DNA from: Hyparrhenia diplandra
Taxonomy: Eukaryota; Streptophyta; Magnoliopsida; Poales; Poaceae
Reading direction: 5' to 3'
Assembly: GCA_015847255.1 (NCBI GenBank)
Contig: JADLZK010004689.1
Location: forward strand, 496,001-560,000
DNA length: 64,000 nt
The notes beneath the pieces are model-generated. The model did not search any database. It was not told the origin of the DNA and saw only the letters and a program-made list of their open reading frames with translations. Below, piece by piece: positions 1 to 11,400 of the stretch. How positions within the stretch are numbered: position 1 is the stretch's first letter; every line of letters starts with the position of its first letter. A program made the position numbers and the translations under genes.

Positions 1-620
1 GTGGCCGGGCGGGGGAGCGCGGAAACAGAGGGGGGCGGCGAGAGGAGGAAGATGAACAAAGACGGCAAGAGGAGGAAGATGAACAGGGTTACCCGAAATC
101 CAACCTTTTTTTTCAGCGCCTGAAATATAGCAACTCCCATTCTTCACTATCATTCATATTATACGGTAGGCGGGCAAGGGGCGAGCAAAGGTGAAGATGT
201 CCACAAACCAAGCCGCACTCCAATCGTTCGCCCAGGGCCTGAGATAATAGCACAGCCAGAGGAAGCAGAATCATCAACGGATTCGGCCAACTCCAATCGA
301 TCTATCTGGGCAAAACACTTTTATAGAAGGAGTTAAATAGGTGTATAAATTCTTCCATGGTTGTTGATAATCTTGCACGGGGGCCGAAACTGGTGATCAG
401 CCAAGGACCCACCGAAGATCCAAAGCTTGCAATTCCTCCGTTATTACTGACCATGGTGAACACCCGATGACCAGCGTATCGTGAATGTTTTGGGTCTAAA
501 ATCAGAACACAAGAGATTAAATCCTTCATTAATTTAGAGCCCACTCTTGCTGGCTACTCGGCCGATGATCAAAATGTTCAACCCTTCTTACATTATCTGC
601 CGCCTAGGAGTTTTTGAAGC
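1..620. other. Unassigned 5' edge, small direct repeat
   Basis: No gene recognised. A GC-rich purine stretch at the very start carries a ~22-bp unit (core AGAGGAGGAAGATGAACA) twice, at about 37-58 and 64-85. The rest is unique-looking sequence leading into the plant-mobile-domain copy. An open frame at 302-544 on the minus strand has no recognisable motif. Confidence 0.4.
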
Positions 621-1940
621 ATCCACCGAAGACATGGTGGAACGATGAAAGGCCACATCTTCAAATAGTAGCTCCGTTATGCCCATAATACCTCATATGG
701 GCACGAGCCATGCTTATGTCAAGATTTGGAAGAGAAGCAATTGAGCGGGCCCGGTATTATCAAAGAAGTACTGGCTTCCACTTATCTCATTGAACCCAAC
801 TAGCCACTAATACAGGCTTTCATCTCTTTCTCGAATACGGATGGGACATACCTTGGCAACTTCTCGTGGGGAGAGATGGGCTACCCCCCATCGCCATTTC
901 GGGATGCGATGGGTATTCCCATCGCCGGACGATATTTATGATGAGTATGTGTCCGAGGATGCAATGGCTAGCCCAATGGCCCGTGAGTTGTTTGCGCAAA
1001 GATATGCAGAGCCATGCGGTTACCAAAAGGAAGCACTAAGACATTTTGAGGCCCGATTTCTATTGTTGATCGGGCAGATTATTTTCTTGAAGATGCGGAA
1101 CCTATAGACGGCAAAAGAGTGTGTTCCTCTACCCTCGTTTCTTTTACGCCTCTATTGAGGATCCATTGATGAAGGATCTGGATTTCCATGTTGACAATAG
1201 AGATGGTGAACAGCTGACCTGTGTTTATTATTTCGCCAACAAGGTCATGTGATTCAGGCATGGATTCACGCGAGTGCAAGCTTTGGCGTATTCATCTCCG
1301 GGTGGGTATATATGCTCGTATTGTATCCCAATTGGATCGGGCGCCTTTATTCGCCGGAGGTGCTCATGCCCGCAACCCTGAATTGCTCAAGGGATTCGGA
1401 CAGAGTATCGGAGTTGCAATCATGGCTCACCCGTATAAACGGCCTAGATAACATATCAAATTTCATTAAAGAGAGTGACAACTCTGCTAGTGAATGTGAA
1501 CTGCCCTTGCCTATGCACTTCATCGTGGGTTGGTATTCGTGTTATTGGACAACATTATCATCTGACCCGACCTCCAAATCTTCTATTACAAATCCACCTC
1601 CCTTCATCACAGATGTGTGGAAAATTTTGAAGATCACCAACTTTTTCTAGAAGCTAACAAAGATGGTTCCTTGAGGGCCCTCGGTTCTCTAGGCCGGCTG
1701 AATGATAATTTTCAGAGCGCACCCCGACTAATAGTTGATGAGCGTGGAACCCAACAAAGGCCTATCTTTACAAGATGTGGATATCTTGATGAGTTGCAGC
1801 GTAGGTGGTGTCTCATATTATCGGTGCCAATTTTATCGGAACCTCATGTATGCTCCGAACAAATTTGCATGCATGCATAATTGCAATCAAAGTGTTCCAG
1901 ATTTTACTATGTTTGGCACTCTTGCCTATTCGCATGTAAT
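620..1940 (+). pseudogene. Plant mobile domain (PMD) gene fragment, arm 1 of inverted pair
   Basis: Degenerate coding sequence read in several frames. Conceptual pieces include KTWWNDERPHLQIVA near the start, NFSWGEMGY and GIPIAG around 860-940, ISGWVYMLVLYPN around 1290, LPMHFIVGWYSCYW around 1510-1550, and a C-terminal SCSVGGVSYYRCQFY around 1790-1830. The FPWGE-like box, the following GLPIAG-like stretch, the PxHxxxGW block and the late R-x-QF-like region are the landmarks I associate with the plant mobile domain (PF10536), found in MAIN/MAIL proteins and in several transposons. The assignment is by pattern, not alignment. Stops and frameshifts at about 805, 950 and 1245 make a working protein unlikely. 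The same sequence recurs inverted at 6030-7050, lacking roughly 797-1080 of this copy. Confidence 0.55.
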
Positions 1941-2095
1941 CTGAAACCCTTGGTGTGTTGAGCCATCGCCCCATGATCAGATCCCGCCTTTTTCCAATTT
2001 GCCGAGGTGTGGTAATTCCTGAAATAAAAAAGAAGTGGCTTGTGCAAGAAATTCAAGAGAAGCGTTGCACTAACATAAATAACCTCAGTCAAGGG

Positions 2096-5000
2096 TGTCA
2101 CGCCCCACTTTTAATGGGTCGTTAATCACACGTGTTTGCGCCAGGATCATGCCACAAACACGTCTATTAGTAACAGATGATGGCAAACCGAATTAATAGT
2201 AAACCGAGCTATAGAAATATAGGATGGAAAGGGGCTTACAGTGGCGACGAAGGGTCATCAAGTCGGGTTACAATATCGAGTTGGCCAACCGAGAAGCGGT
2301 GGATTAACTATGACACGCCCTGCATCTACGTGCAGACTTGTGCATGGATGAAACCGGGCTTCAACGTCCTTCTCCTAAGCAAACACCTCTCGAACTCCTA
2401 TGATACGTTGTCCTCTACCTCGTCGTCAATCTTACCTTCATATGTGTCGATATCTGTAAAAATAGAGGGGTGAGTACAAACGTATTTCAGCAAGTCCCAA
2501 CCGGGGTTGTAATTATTAAAGGTTTGGGCCCCTAGCAGAAGTCTCTAAAATCTGCTCTCGCTAGTTCGGGTTATCTCATGTCATCACATTTGTCATGACA
2601 CCACAAAAGTTAGTCATCATCAAAGTGTATTCTAATCATAGATGTTCATGCCTAGCACTTGCCCATTCCAAGGGCGTGGCTATTCGAATAGATTCAATTA
2701 ACTCTGCAGAGGTTGTACACTTTCCCCACACGATGGGCCATCTTCTCCCATGTACGGTGGTCAAAGGTGGTCCAACAAGATCCCGTACCGCTTGGATGCC
2801 TCCTAGGTATATTGGTATAATCCTCACCACGACTTCTCGGGGTTGGAAGGATGACGATCATCCTAGACAATATGGTGATACCAAATCACCTTACGCCTTT
2901 CTGGTAATACCTTATTACCCAACCTATACCGTCAAACACCATACCCAATCATAAATATGTGCACCTAGCACCGCTGCCATCACTGCCCCGAACACTTACG
3001 TGGAAGATCACTCAAAGATCCACGCCAACGGACCATGGGGCCACTCTCCCCATGTCCGCTCTCCCCGATAGGTCGTTTGCCTTACGCCACCTTGGATCGA
3101 AACTATACCTCAACCCAACGGGTGTGAAATCAAGCCGTCCCATCTCGGCGTGTGGTCGTGCGCGTATAATTGCACCGGGTAGAAGGTCTATGAACCGGTC
3201 CTTAGGGAGGCGAGCATCTCTCCGGGATTCATCCCCGATTGTGATTAGTCCACCTCCATGTAGACTATCACCACTCACCTTTTGTTGACATGGTTCATTT
3301 TATTAACAAGGTTATATTAACGACAAAGCCTAGCTTAAGCCTCACGCACATAGCCCATGAGTACTCCCGCACGACTTGCCCTAGTTATACTTATCTTACA
3401 TCTTATTAATTATTATAGGAATTAAGTCAGGTTAATGGGGGTAAGGACTTGCCAGGGGAGGTTCTTACGAATCGGCACGGGCGTAGAACGTCTCTAGTTT
3501 TCCTGACGGAAGTTCCTAATCGGGTCGATGTAGAACTACTACAAGATACGTTGATAACCTAGCTTGAACTAGAGCACACAAAACAAACATAGAACATTAT
3601 GGTGGCAATGGGTTAGATGCATAGGGCTAGATTTTAGATGAATTATGGAAGTCGTTCCATGCTTAAACGGAGTTAAATTGCATGAGATAATGGATTTTAT
3701 AATATTAATCCCTAATTAAATCATTAGGGTAATATTATAATATAATTTTATCATGTAATAAAATTGTAACTAGTTACATGATAAAATTCTATAAATCAAA
3801 TAATGAATTTACAAATTTTTCGGGAACTTTTCCGACAGGAAATAGGACTTTTACATCTCGTGTACAATTATCGGGTAGACCTAGCAATTAATTCCGTGTA
3901 CACAGGAAATCCTCCATACACGTGTGTGCCACGTGGGTCAGTGGGCGCCACCTGTCCGCCATGTAGGCGCCACGTGGATTCGACCTGCCGGTGGTATGTA
4001 ACGGAGGGAAGACGGGACGGAAGCGGGAGGGCGGCGTGTTGTCGTCGATTGGTCCCGGCCGTGACGCCCGTATCGTGGCCGACGTCGGCGTGGACGGTTC
4101 CGTCCGTCGGGTCCCGCGGCGGTGCCTCGCCGGAGTTCTCACCGGAGGCGGCAAATCTTGGCGGACCTGCGCCGCATGGGGCTCAATCGACCCCCTCATC
4201 CCCGGGCTTGATGTCGACGGTCGGGCGCGGGGCAGGGCGTTTCCCACGGCGGGCGGTGTACGAGGGGCGGTTCCCGGCGCGGCGGCGGCGGTTGTTAATA
4301 TACATACACGGCACCATTCGCAAGGGTGGTGAGGCAAATAGAAGAGGAGGGATTGGGAGGCGTACCGCACTGTGAATCGACCGACGACGACCTCAGCGGA
4401 CGGCGGAGCTCTGCCTTCCTTCCGGCGGGGCGGCGGAAATCCTCGTTTGGGGAATGTGTGACCCCGCGGAAAGGAAAGGAGGAGAGGGAGCTAGGAGGCG
4501 AGCATCGCATGTTCCGGACTTGGCGGAGCTCGTGAAGGTGGAGCGAGGTCGGATGGCACCCCGGACAATCAAGCTATTTATAGCTGCGGCCACGGGTGTC
4601 GCCCGGCGAGATCTTTCTCGTGCTCGCTGAGCTTTTTTCCGACACCATCGCGGCCGCCGGTGGAGTCCGGTGGGCTTGAGCTGTTCGTCGTGCGCCTCGT
4701 GCTCCGACGTGAGCTGGCCTCCGTCGCGTCGCATCGTCTCAGCGGTGGTGGCCACCCTCCATGGCGGCAAGGCCGTGCGGTCTGCTGGCGTACTCTTTGA
4801 CCAGCGGCCACGTACGGGGGACGGGTATGGAGCGTCGCTCAGCGTGGCGGTCGCGCCGCGGCTGCGTCCGGCTCCGGCGAGCTGTGCGCGTCGTGCTGTC
4901 CCGTCAAGCCTGCTGGCGAGCTCGGCGGCATCTCCCGGATGGGGTCTGCGGCGCCATTTGTTCCCGTTGACCGCCCATATGTCGCGCGTGGGCTCGGCGA

Positions 5001-5950
5001 TGCGGACACAATGCCTGAAGGCGGTGACTGCGGCCTGCGTAATGCCGGCCGTCGCGCCCAGTGATGCGGGGCCCCGGTGCGGGCGCAGCGGCGTCGCGAT
5101 GTGGTGGAGGAAGGGGAAGGGAGCCGACGCCCAGTCCCACGTGTGTGGAGGAGGAGGCGGACTAGGCCGGATCTCTGGCTCGGGCGGGCTCGCTCGGCGC
5201 GGCTGGTTGGGCCGGCCTGCTCGGCGGAGGGGAAGATAGGGAAAAGAAGGAGGGCTGGTTGGGTTTGGGCGAAAGAGAGGAGAGGAAGAGAATGAACCCG
5301 ATGGTGCATTTCGAATTTCCTTCCCCTTTCTATTTTCTTTTCTACTCTTTCCCTTATCTCTTCTCCTATTATTTTGTGTGTGTGTAGATACATATGTATA
5401 GTTATATTCCTTGTATTCATTTGTATGAGTTCTGAACTTATATTCTCCTAACTTAAATTTATGAGAATATTTATTCAAGGAGACTTATACAATTATGTAT
5501 ACCGATATATACATATGTGTTCACACACCTTTTCCCTAGTTGGATATTTCATGTGTAATATCATAGAAATATTTATACGAGCACTTTTATATTCCTCTGA
5601 CTTTTTATTGTCGAGCAATAATTATTTATTATGCTCATAAAAATATTCATATATATATTTTTAATACACACGTGTTTCGGTATTTTATTCCCAGAGAAAA
5701 CTTATAAACTACTTCTCATGCAATACCTTCCGTAATTAAAATCTAGAACTTACCTTGCATCCTTTTGCGACCATACGCTCGACAAGCAACAAACAACGAA
5801 CCCTAATATTCTAAATGGTGAGAGTTTGAATGCAGGTTTTCGAAAAATAGGGTTTCGGTTTAACAGGAAAATAAATCAAGTTTTAGTTGTAATTCGAAAA
5901 GTTTAAATTTTTAGTGATTTTTAAAATGATGCAAAAACACGGGTGTTACA
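2096..5950 (-). mobile_element. Solo LTR of a Ty3/gypsy (chromovirus-type) retrotransposon
   Basis: On the minus strand the unit begins TGTAACACCCGTG (ending at 5950) and finishes GGGGCGTGACA (2096), so it has TG...CA ends. The 5-bp sequence AAGGG stands directly outside both ends (2091-2095 and 5951-5955), as expected of an LTR-retrotransposon target-site duplication. No internal gag/pol follows, so this is a solo LTR left by unequal recombination. Its length (~3.86 kb), its TGTAACACC start and its GC-rich core (about 4000-5250) resemble the 4.1-kb LTRs at 43-57 kb, but it looks like a related family rather than the same one. It lies in the spacer of the inverted PMD pair. Long open frames within the GC-rich core show no domain and are taken as composition artefacts. 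Confidence 0.8.
4574..4582 (-). promoter_or_regulatory. Probable TATA box of the solo LTR
   Basis: TATAAATAG on the minus strand, followed downstream by the GC-rich half of the LTR. Position and strand fit the U3 promoter of the solo LTR. Activity is inferred only. Confidence 0.4.
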
Positions 5951-6029
5951 AAGGGCCCTGTTCTTGGGCTGCAGATAAAATGTGTGCCCCTCAGGAGGCC
6001 AATATGGAAGGAGGCTAAAAGCTGAATAG

Positions 6030-7050
6030 GCAAGAGTGTCATCCACAGTAAAATCTAGAACACCTTGGTTGCAATTATGCATGCGTGCAAATCTATTCAG
6101 AGAATATATGAGGTTCTGATAAAATTGGCACCGACGATATGAGACACCACCTACGCTGCAACTCATCAAGATATCCACATCTTGTAAAGATAGGCGCTGT
6201 TAGGTTCCATGCTCATCAACTATTAATCGGGGTGCGCTCTGAAAATTATCATTCAGCCGGCCTAGAGAACTGAGGGCCCTCAAGGAACCATCTTTGTTAG
6301 CTTCCAGAAAAAGTTGGTGATCTTCAAAATTTTCCAGACATCTGTGATGATAGGAGGCTAATTTGTGATAGAAGATTTGGAGGTCAGGTCAGATGACAAT
6401 GTTGTCCAATAACACGAATACCAACCCACGAGGAAGTGCATAGGCAAGGGCAGTTCACATTCACTAGCAGAATTGTCACTCTCTTTAATGAAATTTGGTA
6501 TGTTATCTAGGCTGTTGTACAGGTGAGCCATGATTGCAACTCCGATACTGTCGAATCCCCTTGAGCAATTCAGGTTGTAGGCATGAGCACCTTTGGTCGA
6601 ATAAAGGCGCCCTGTCCGATTGGGATACAATACGAGCATACCCACGCAGAGATGAATGCCGCCAGCAGCTGCACTCGCGTGAATCCATGCCTGAATCGCA
6701 TGACCTTGTTGGCGAAATAAACACAGGGCAGTTGTTCACCATCTCCATTGTCAACATGGAAATCCAAATCCTTCATCAATGGATCCTTAATAGAGGCGTA
6801 AAAGAACGAAGGTAGAGGAACACACTCTTTGCCGTCTATAGGTTCCGCATCTTGTTCAATCTGATAAATGGAAGCTAGTGCTCCTTTGATAACACCGGCC
6901 CGCTCAAGTGCTTCTCTTCCAAATCTTGACAAAAGCATGGCTCGTGACCATATGAGGTATTTTGGGCACGACAGAGCTACTATTTGAAGATGTGGCCTTT
7001 CATCGTTCCACCATGTCTTTTGGTCGCGGAAAAGTAAACGTGTCAGCCTC
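6030..7050 (-). pseudogene. Plant mobile domain (PMD) gene fragment, arm 2 of inverted pair
   Basis: Inverted relative of the 620-1940 copy. The longest readable stretch (7052 down to 6570) gives KTWWNDERPHLQIVALSCP, then SFFYASIKDPLMKDLDFHVD, then an AAFISAW segment. Further pieces in other frames give ECELPLPMHFLVGWYSCYW (about 6470-6410) and SCSVGGVSYRRCQFYQNL (about 6170-6110). Compared with arm 1 it lacks ~280 bp carrying the SWGE...GIPIAG portion: the join is at the sequence that reads TTGAACAAGATGCGG on the minus strand. It has fewer stops than arm 1 but still changes frame at about 6600, 6340 and 6190. No promoter or intact start was found, so it is probably a pseudogene or gene fragment. 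Confidence 0.55.
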
Positions 7051-7059
7051 ATCGGTGGG

Positions 7060-8375
7060 GAAGAAGGATGACTTCATATGGATCACCAGATGTGACGGTG
7101 TGGAAAATGGTAGGGGAATGTGAGACTTGTGCTCATGAGATACTTAGGAGATTCCTCTCCATGTAAAACTTCGAGACGCATATACTCAGCAGTTAGGTAG
7201 ACATTTCGTATACTCGGCGCTAGCTCTTGCCAAGCCTACGTGAAGTTGTGCCAGTAAAAGCTTGATAGGCAAAATTATGCTAAGCACGAATAAATCGTGC
7301 ATTGCGCCACAAAATTTATTTATTTGGTCGTGCATTGCGCCACGGCATTCTGTCCAGATGGGGGTCACCGGGCTGTGGCGTCTGCTGTGCAGCGGCAAGG
7401 GGTGGTTGCGTTGGGCAGCGGGGAGTGGCGGCGAGAGGGGGAGAGTGGGGTGGGGGTGGCGCACGTGGAGAAGGGGACGGGGAAGAGGCTTATTTTGTGT
7501 TTTATTACCTTGGAAACAAAGAGATACATCTCCCTAATAGTTATAGTCCCTAAGGACTTGCACACCAAGCAATCTCTAAGTGGTTTCCTTATACATTAGA
7601 ATATCTTTTACAGAGAAAACTTAATTTCTTTCCTAATACTACCCAAACTCTTTATTTCCTAATTTTAGTGACATAAAACTGGCGATGACGGCGGTGGCGG
7701 CTGTCGCCTCCTTCCTTGGCGTGTGTGCACCCCAGCCCCCTTTGGGTCGAGCCACGTTTATATTGTGACACTAGTTTATAAATTAATCCATGACTATAAT
7801 AATTATTTGGGTTACCCATAAATATAAATTCAAGCGAACATGTCGATTACTTTTCCTTTCACCTTCCTCCCCTCTCCCACATTGTGGAGATACAACTATG
7901 ATTAGCAGACACCAATCCTATCTCTATGAACCCTGGTCCAAATACATTGCCCTTGTCCTTAAGATGCATTTGGTTGGAGCATGAGAGTTATGAGATGAAT
8001 GAAATGATGGTGTGTTCTTGATCTTCAAGCGAGAGAGTGAGTGGGAGGTGTTCTCAAGAGCTCAAGGGAGTGTGCATTCAGTTAGGAAGCCAAGAGAGTG
8101 TCCAAGGGCCGACGACACCCCTAATTTCTAAGCCCCACCAGAAACTAGACATGTGAACTTGATGGTCGATCGACTGTTTTCGAGGTCACCGAAAATCTCC
8201 AGTAACCACCAGTGAGCACCTATCAGAGCTTAGTTTACAAAGATCTAACAACTAGAACTTGAGTTAGAAAACTGTCCACGGTCATTTTCTCTGTTGCTCA
8301 GTCGTCTCGTGCACCCATCGGAGATCTCTCGTGTTTGCCTAGCCATACAGTACGTCCAGGAACAACTAGTCGTTG
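7060..8375. other. Intergenic, no gene recognised
   Basis: A GC-rich patch at 7360-7480 gives overlapping open frames on both strands with low-complexity products. The remainder is AT-rich. No splice-supported coding structure was seen. Confidence 0.4.
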
Positions 8376-8379
8376 AGTT

Positions 8380-9170
8380 TTTTTTTTTTTTTTTGTGGTG
8401 GGGGGGGGATGGGGGATATACCCGTTTTTTTTTATTAAGCGAGTAAGAGAATAGTCAATAGACCTACACATAATTGATACAACCAGATTCGCAAGTAATC
8501 CATGGATTACCAACAAAGCCCTGAAACACAGATGAAAAGCAAGAAAAACACGAGAGGCGAAGGACCCTCCACCTAACAACCTAGCAAGATGAGCCTAATA
8601 CAAAAGATAACTCAACACCTAGGAAGCCAGTATTGAACGGAGGCATAGTTGATAAACGGCGACAAAGCATCCACTAGAACTCCGGGCGACAAAGCATCCG
8701 GCCAACGGCAACCTCGAATCAAGGCATCCGGCCGAAAAGTCGACGACCTAGGTGGCAAAAGCACCTCAGACTCCAAATTCTCCTCCGAGTCATGAAGGGT
8801 CATTGCCCTCAGGACCACGGGTAAGGAGAACTTACCCGACGATATACCCGGCAAAACATCCGCCCAAACCAGCGAACCACGACTACGGCTACAACAAACA
8901 CCAACTAGACATACCTAGGTGAGGAGAAATGTGAAGCTCAATACGTGTAGCAAGATGACCCAGCGACCACGCAGGAGGAGCGGCGGTCCGTAGAGATTCA
9001 TCAGCAACGCCCTCAAGAGGTAAGTGGCGCCATAGACGCCATCGCTGCTAGACTTAGAGAGCTAAGGCGGGGCTTTCACCCAGAATCCGGCGCCGGTGAC
9101 GGGGCACGAGACTCCAAGACAACGCCTCCGGGAAGGATGTGGTGCCAAACGGCGTCACCTTCGTCCGCCC
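8380..9170 (-). repeat. Possible LINE-like 3' end (poly-A on minus strand)
   Basis: A run of about 18 T at 8380, then a G-rich stretch, then TTTTTATTAAGCG, which on the minus strand reads as an AATAAA signal followed by A tracts. The adjoining GC-rich sequence repeats a CATCCGGCC phrase at about 8694, 8726 and nearby. No target-site duplication could be paired, so the far boundary is a guess. Confidence 0.25.
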
Positions 9171-10594
9171 AACCACCGTCAAGCTAATTTTTGCCCGGAG
9201 CTCCATGGCACCAAGTCACGCAATGGGGCGAGCTAGCCGCTCGCACCACCACAATGCAAGACAGCACGCCCAGCCCGCCACGCCACGCAAACCACCACCG
9301 CCCGCCCTGCAGAGGCATTGTGCCCGGCCGCAGCACCCAGGCGCGCGCAGCCTGGCAGCCGGGCAGATCCCAGGCTGCGGCGCATCTGCGCGCGCATGGT
9401 CGCAAGTGGACCACCAGGGACGACCTCCGACCGCGTATCCATGCCGATGACACAAGGTGATAGGGTCTCGGGGTATCTTTTTATGAGACGATGTGTGGTA
9501 CTGCCGTGATATCCTCCTTGGGCAGAGTGAAAGCTTGTACGGGCTGACCACCTCTTGGCACAAATGTCAAATGAGGGTTTGGCCTGTGTGGCTCCTTGGC
9601 ACCAACAAGATAATAGCCTGTGGAATGGAAAATAGTTTGGTGCCAATGGAAAGGACAGGGATCCGATGTTGTTTTCGTGAAGGGGACAAGTATTTTGATG
9701 AGAGTTTGAAATAACCGATGCCAATTCAATTTAGTTTTTCCATGAAGGTTCATATTTTATACCTTCACAAAAAAATCAGTTTTGTTTTCGGAGCACATTC
9801 ACTAAATAAAATTTTGCACAGTATTTTGTTCAAAATCTCAAGAAACCTCGTTGCCCTAATGAAATCTCTGCTTATAGTGGTGAAAGTGTAAAAAGGAACA
9901 TCAAAAGTATTGAAAATTCCACTATATTTTCATGGTTGGCTAGCTTGATCGCATTAGTGAGAAATGTGAGAAGGTTAGCTAATTTTCTTGCCAGTTATTT
10001 TGAGCACCCCAAGAAACACATAAACTGTCTATGGAAGTTTTTGTAAAGCCCCAAAGAAGTGTTTAACTTTTTCCTTGTCCATTTAGCGAGACCACCAACG
10101 AAACTTCTATATTCCTTAATTATCAATTTACATCAAAACCTCAGAAATATACAATTTCTTTGTGGTTTATTAGCATCGCAAGGGAAAAATAAAATAGCCT
10201 GGTCTAGACAAACCAAAAAACTCATTGAGTTCGCTTAGAAAGGATTTTCAAGACGAAAGGTATTATTTGGATGCACTCTTCAGTTGCATATATATAAGAA
10301 ATTTAACTAGCCAGCGAGTCGACTGCACAAAATATATTCCAGGTTAATTTGAATTCGATATGAGATGTCCTTTTTTGCAGATCGAGTTGGGGAAATCAAG
10401 TTAGAGATATAATGACAGAACTATTCAACTATATGAGGAAGTTATAAAATTAACTGAACATACTGAGTACAGTTCACAAAAATTAAAAGACAAAGTCTCA
10501 TGTGTTGCCAACACAAGCTAGTGAATATCTGACTTGAAGCTAAAGAAAGTCTTTCGATATTGCCAAAATTGAAACTGGTAAGCTTATTTGAATC
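9171..10594. other. Intergenic, no gene recognised
   Basis: The GC-rich stretch at 9190-9460 has open frames on both strands, all rich in Arg/Pro/Ala with no domain. From 9700 onward it is AT-rich and without coding signal. Confidence 0.35.
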
Positions 10595-10675
10595 TTATGG
10601 CCGATGAGTGAGCTGATCTGCAACAGCTTTCAATCTAGTTCTGTCCATTTGATCGATCCCTGGTGCCGCCAGTAC
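10595..10675 (-). CDS. Candidate isolated terminal exon
   Basis: On the minus strand a T-rich tract ending TTTTTTTGCCATGGTAG (an acceptor) precedes 27 codons that end in TAA. The product is a plausible helical tail containing QMDRTRLKAVADQL. I do not recognise the family, and no upstream exon was found between here and the F-box gene. It may be the last exon of a decayed gene or chance. Confidence 0.2.
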   Translation of the reverse strand, partial: VLAAPGIDQMDRTRLKAVADQLTHRP

Positions 10676-11083
10676 CTACCATGGCAAAAAAATATATATA
10701 TATCATTATTAACGGCAGTCAATAAGTCATTAATTAAAGAGGATGAAATAAAAAATTAAGAGGTGTATTTCAAAAGCGAAGAGGGAGCACTGAGCTTTAG
10801 TTTATGCAACTCATCTATAGAACGTGAAAACTCACTATACAAACATATATAAACATGCGAACAGGAGTATGTGATAATTCAACTAACTTTACACATCTTC
10901 ATTATAAATGACATCATTCACGCGTGAACTTTGTGAAAGAGAGAGTAAAATGCAAAATCCATTTGTTATCATGCATGAGGAATGCTGAACAAACATGAAG
11001 ATTATATTGTCTCTTGTGCTTGTGGACATTCGATAATTCAAACCTCAGATAGCACAAGAACACAAAAGTTAAGAGAGATGGAC

Positions 11084-11400
11084 CACTACCAGACCCACGG
11101 TTTTTCCTGATGGCCCCAAACCGCCAGTAAAGATCAAAAAGCCGTCGGGGAATGCTATTCTGTCGGGCTGCCGACAGGAAAATGCCGTCGGGAACAACTC
11201 GACAGGAAAGATGCATTTTTCCTGACGGTTAGCCGTCAGCAAATAATTCTCGACGGGAACTCCTAACGCCTTGCTTTGACTGGTCAAAACTTTCTCCTGT
11301 CAGTGTAGCCAACAGGAATGACCGACAGGAATCATTTTTATCTTTCCTGATAGTTCAAACGTCAGGAACAATGATTATATTGACAGGAAATCAAAACACA
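11084..11400. mobile_element. CACTA (En/Spm) transposon terminus
   Basis: Begins CACTACCAGACCCACGG, close to the CACTACTAGAAAA type of grass CACTA ends. It is followed by densely repeated sub-terminal motifs in both orientations: CGACAGGAA-like and CCTGACGG-like words occur about ten times in 300 bp. Subterminal repeats of this kind are typical of CACTA elements, where they act as transposase-binding sites. The other terminus was not located, so the element's extent is unknown. Confidence 0.6.

Noticed and set aside
302..544. An 80-codon minus-strand frame near the left edge
   Set aside because: Looks moderately protein-like but no family, start or splice evidence. Left in the unassigned feature.
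4393..5478. A 361-codon open frame on the minus strand and overlapping long frames on the plus strand
   Set aside because: They lie in the GC-rich core of the solo LTR. The products are Arg/Pro/Ala/Ser-rich without domain, and comparable frames occur on both strands, as expected from composition alone.
9190..9724. Overlapping open frames up to 163 codons on both strands
   Set aside because: Both strands are open through a GC-rich patch. No motif, start context or splice support.
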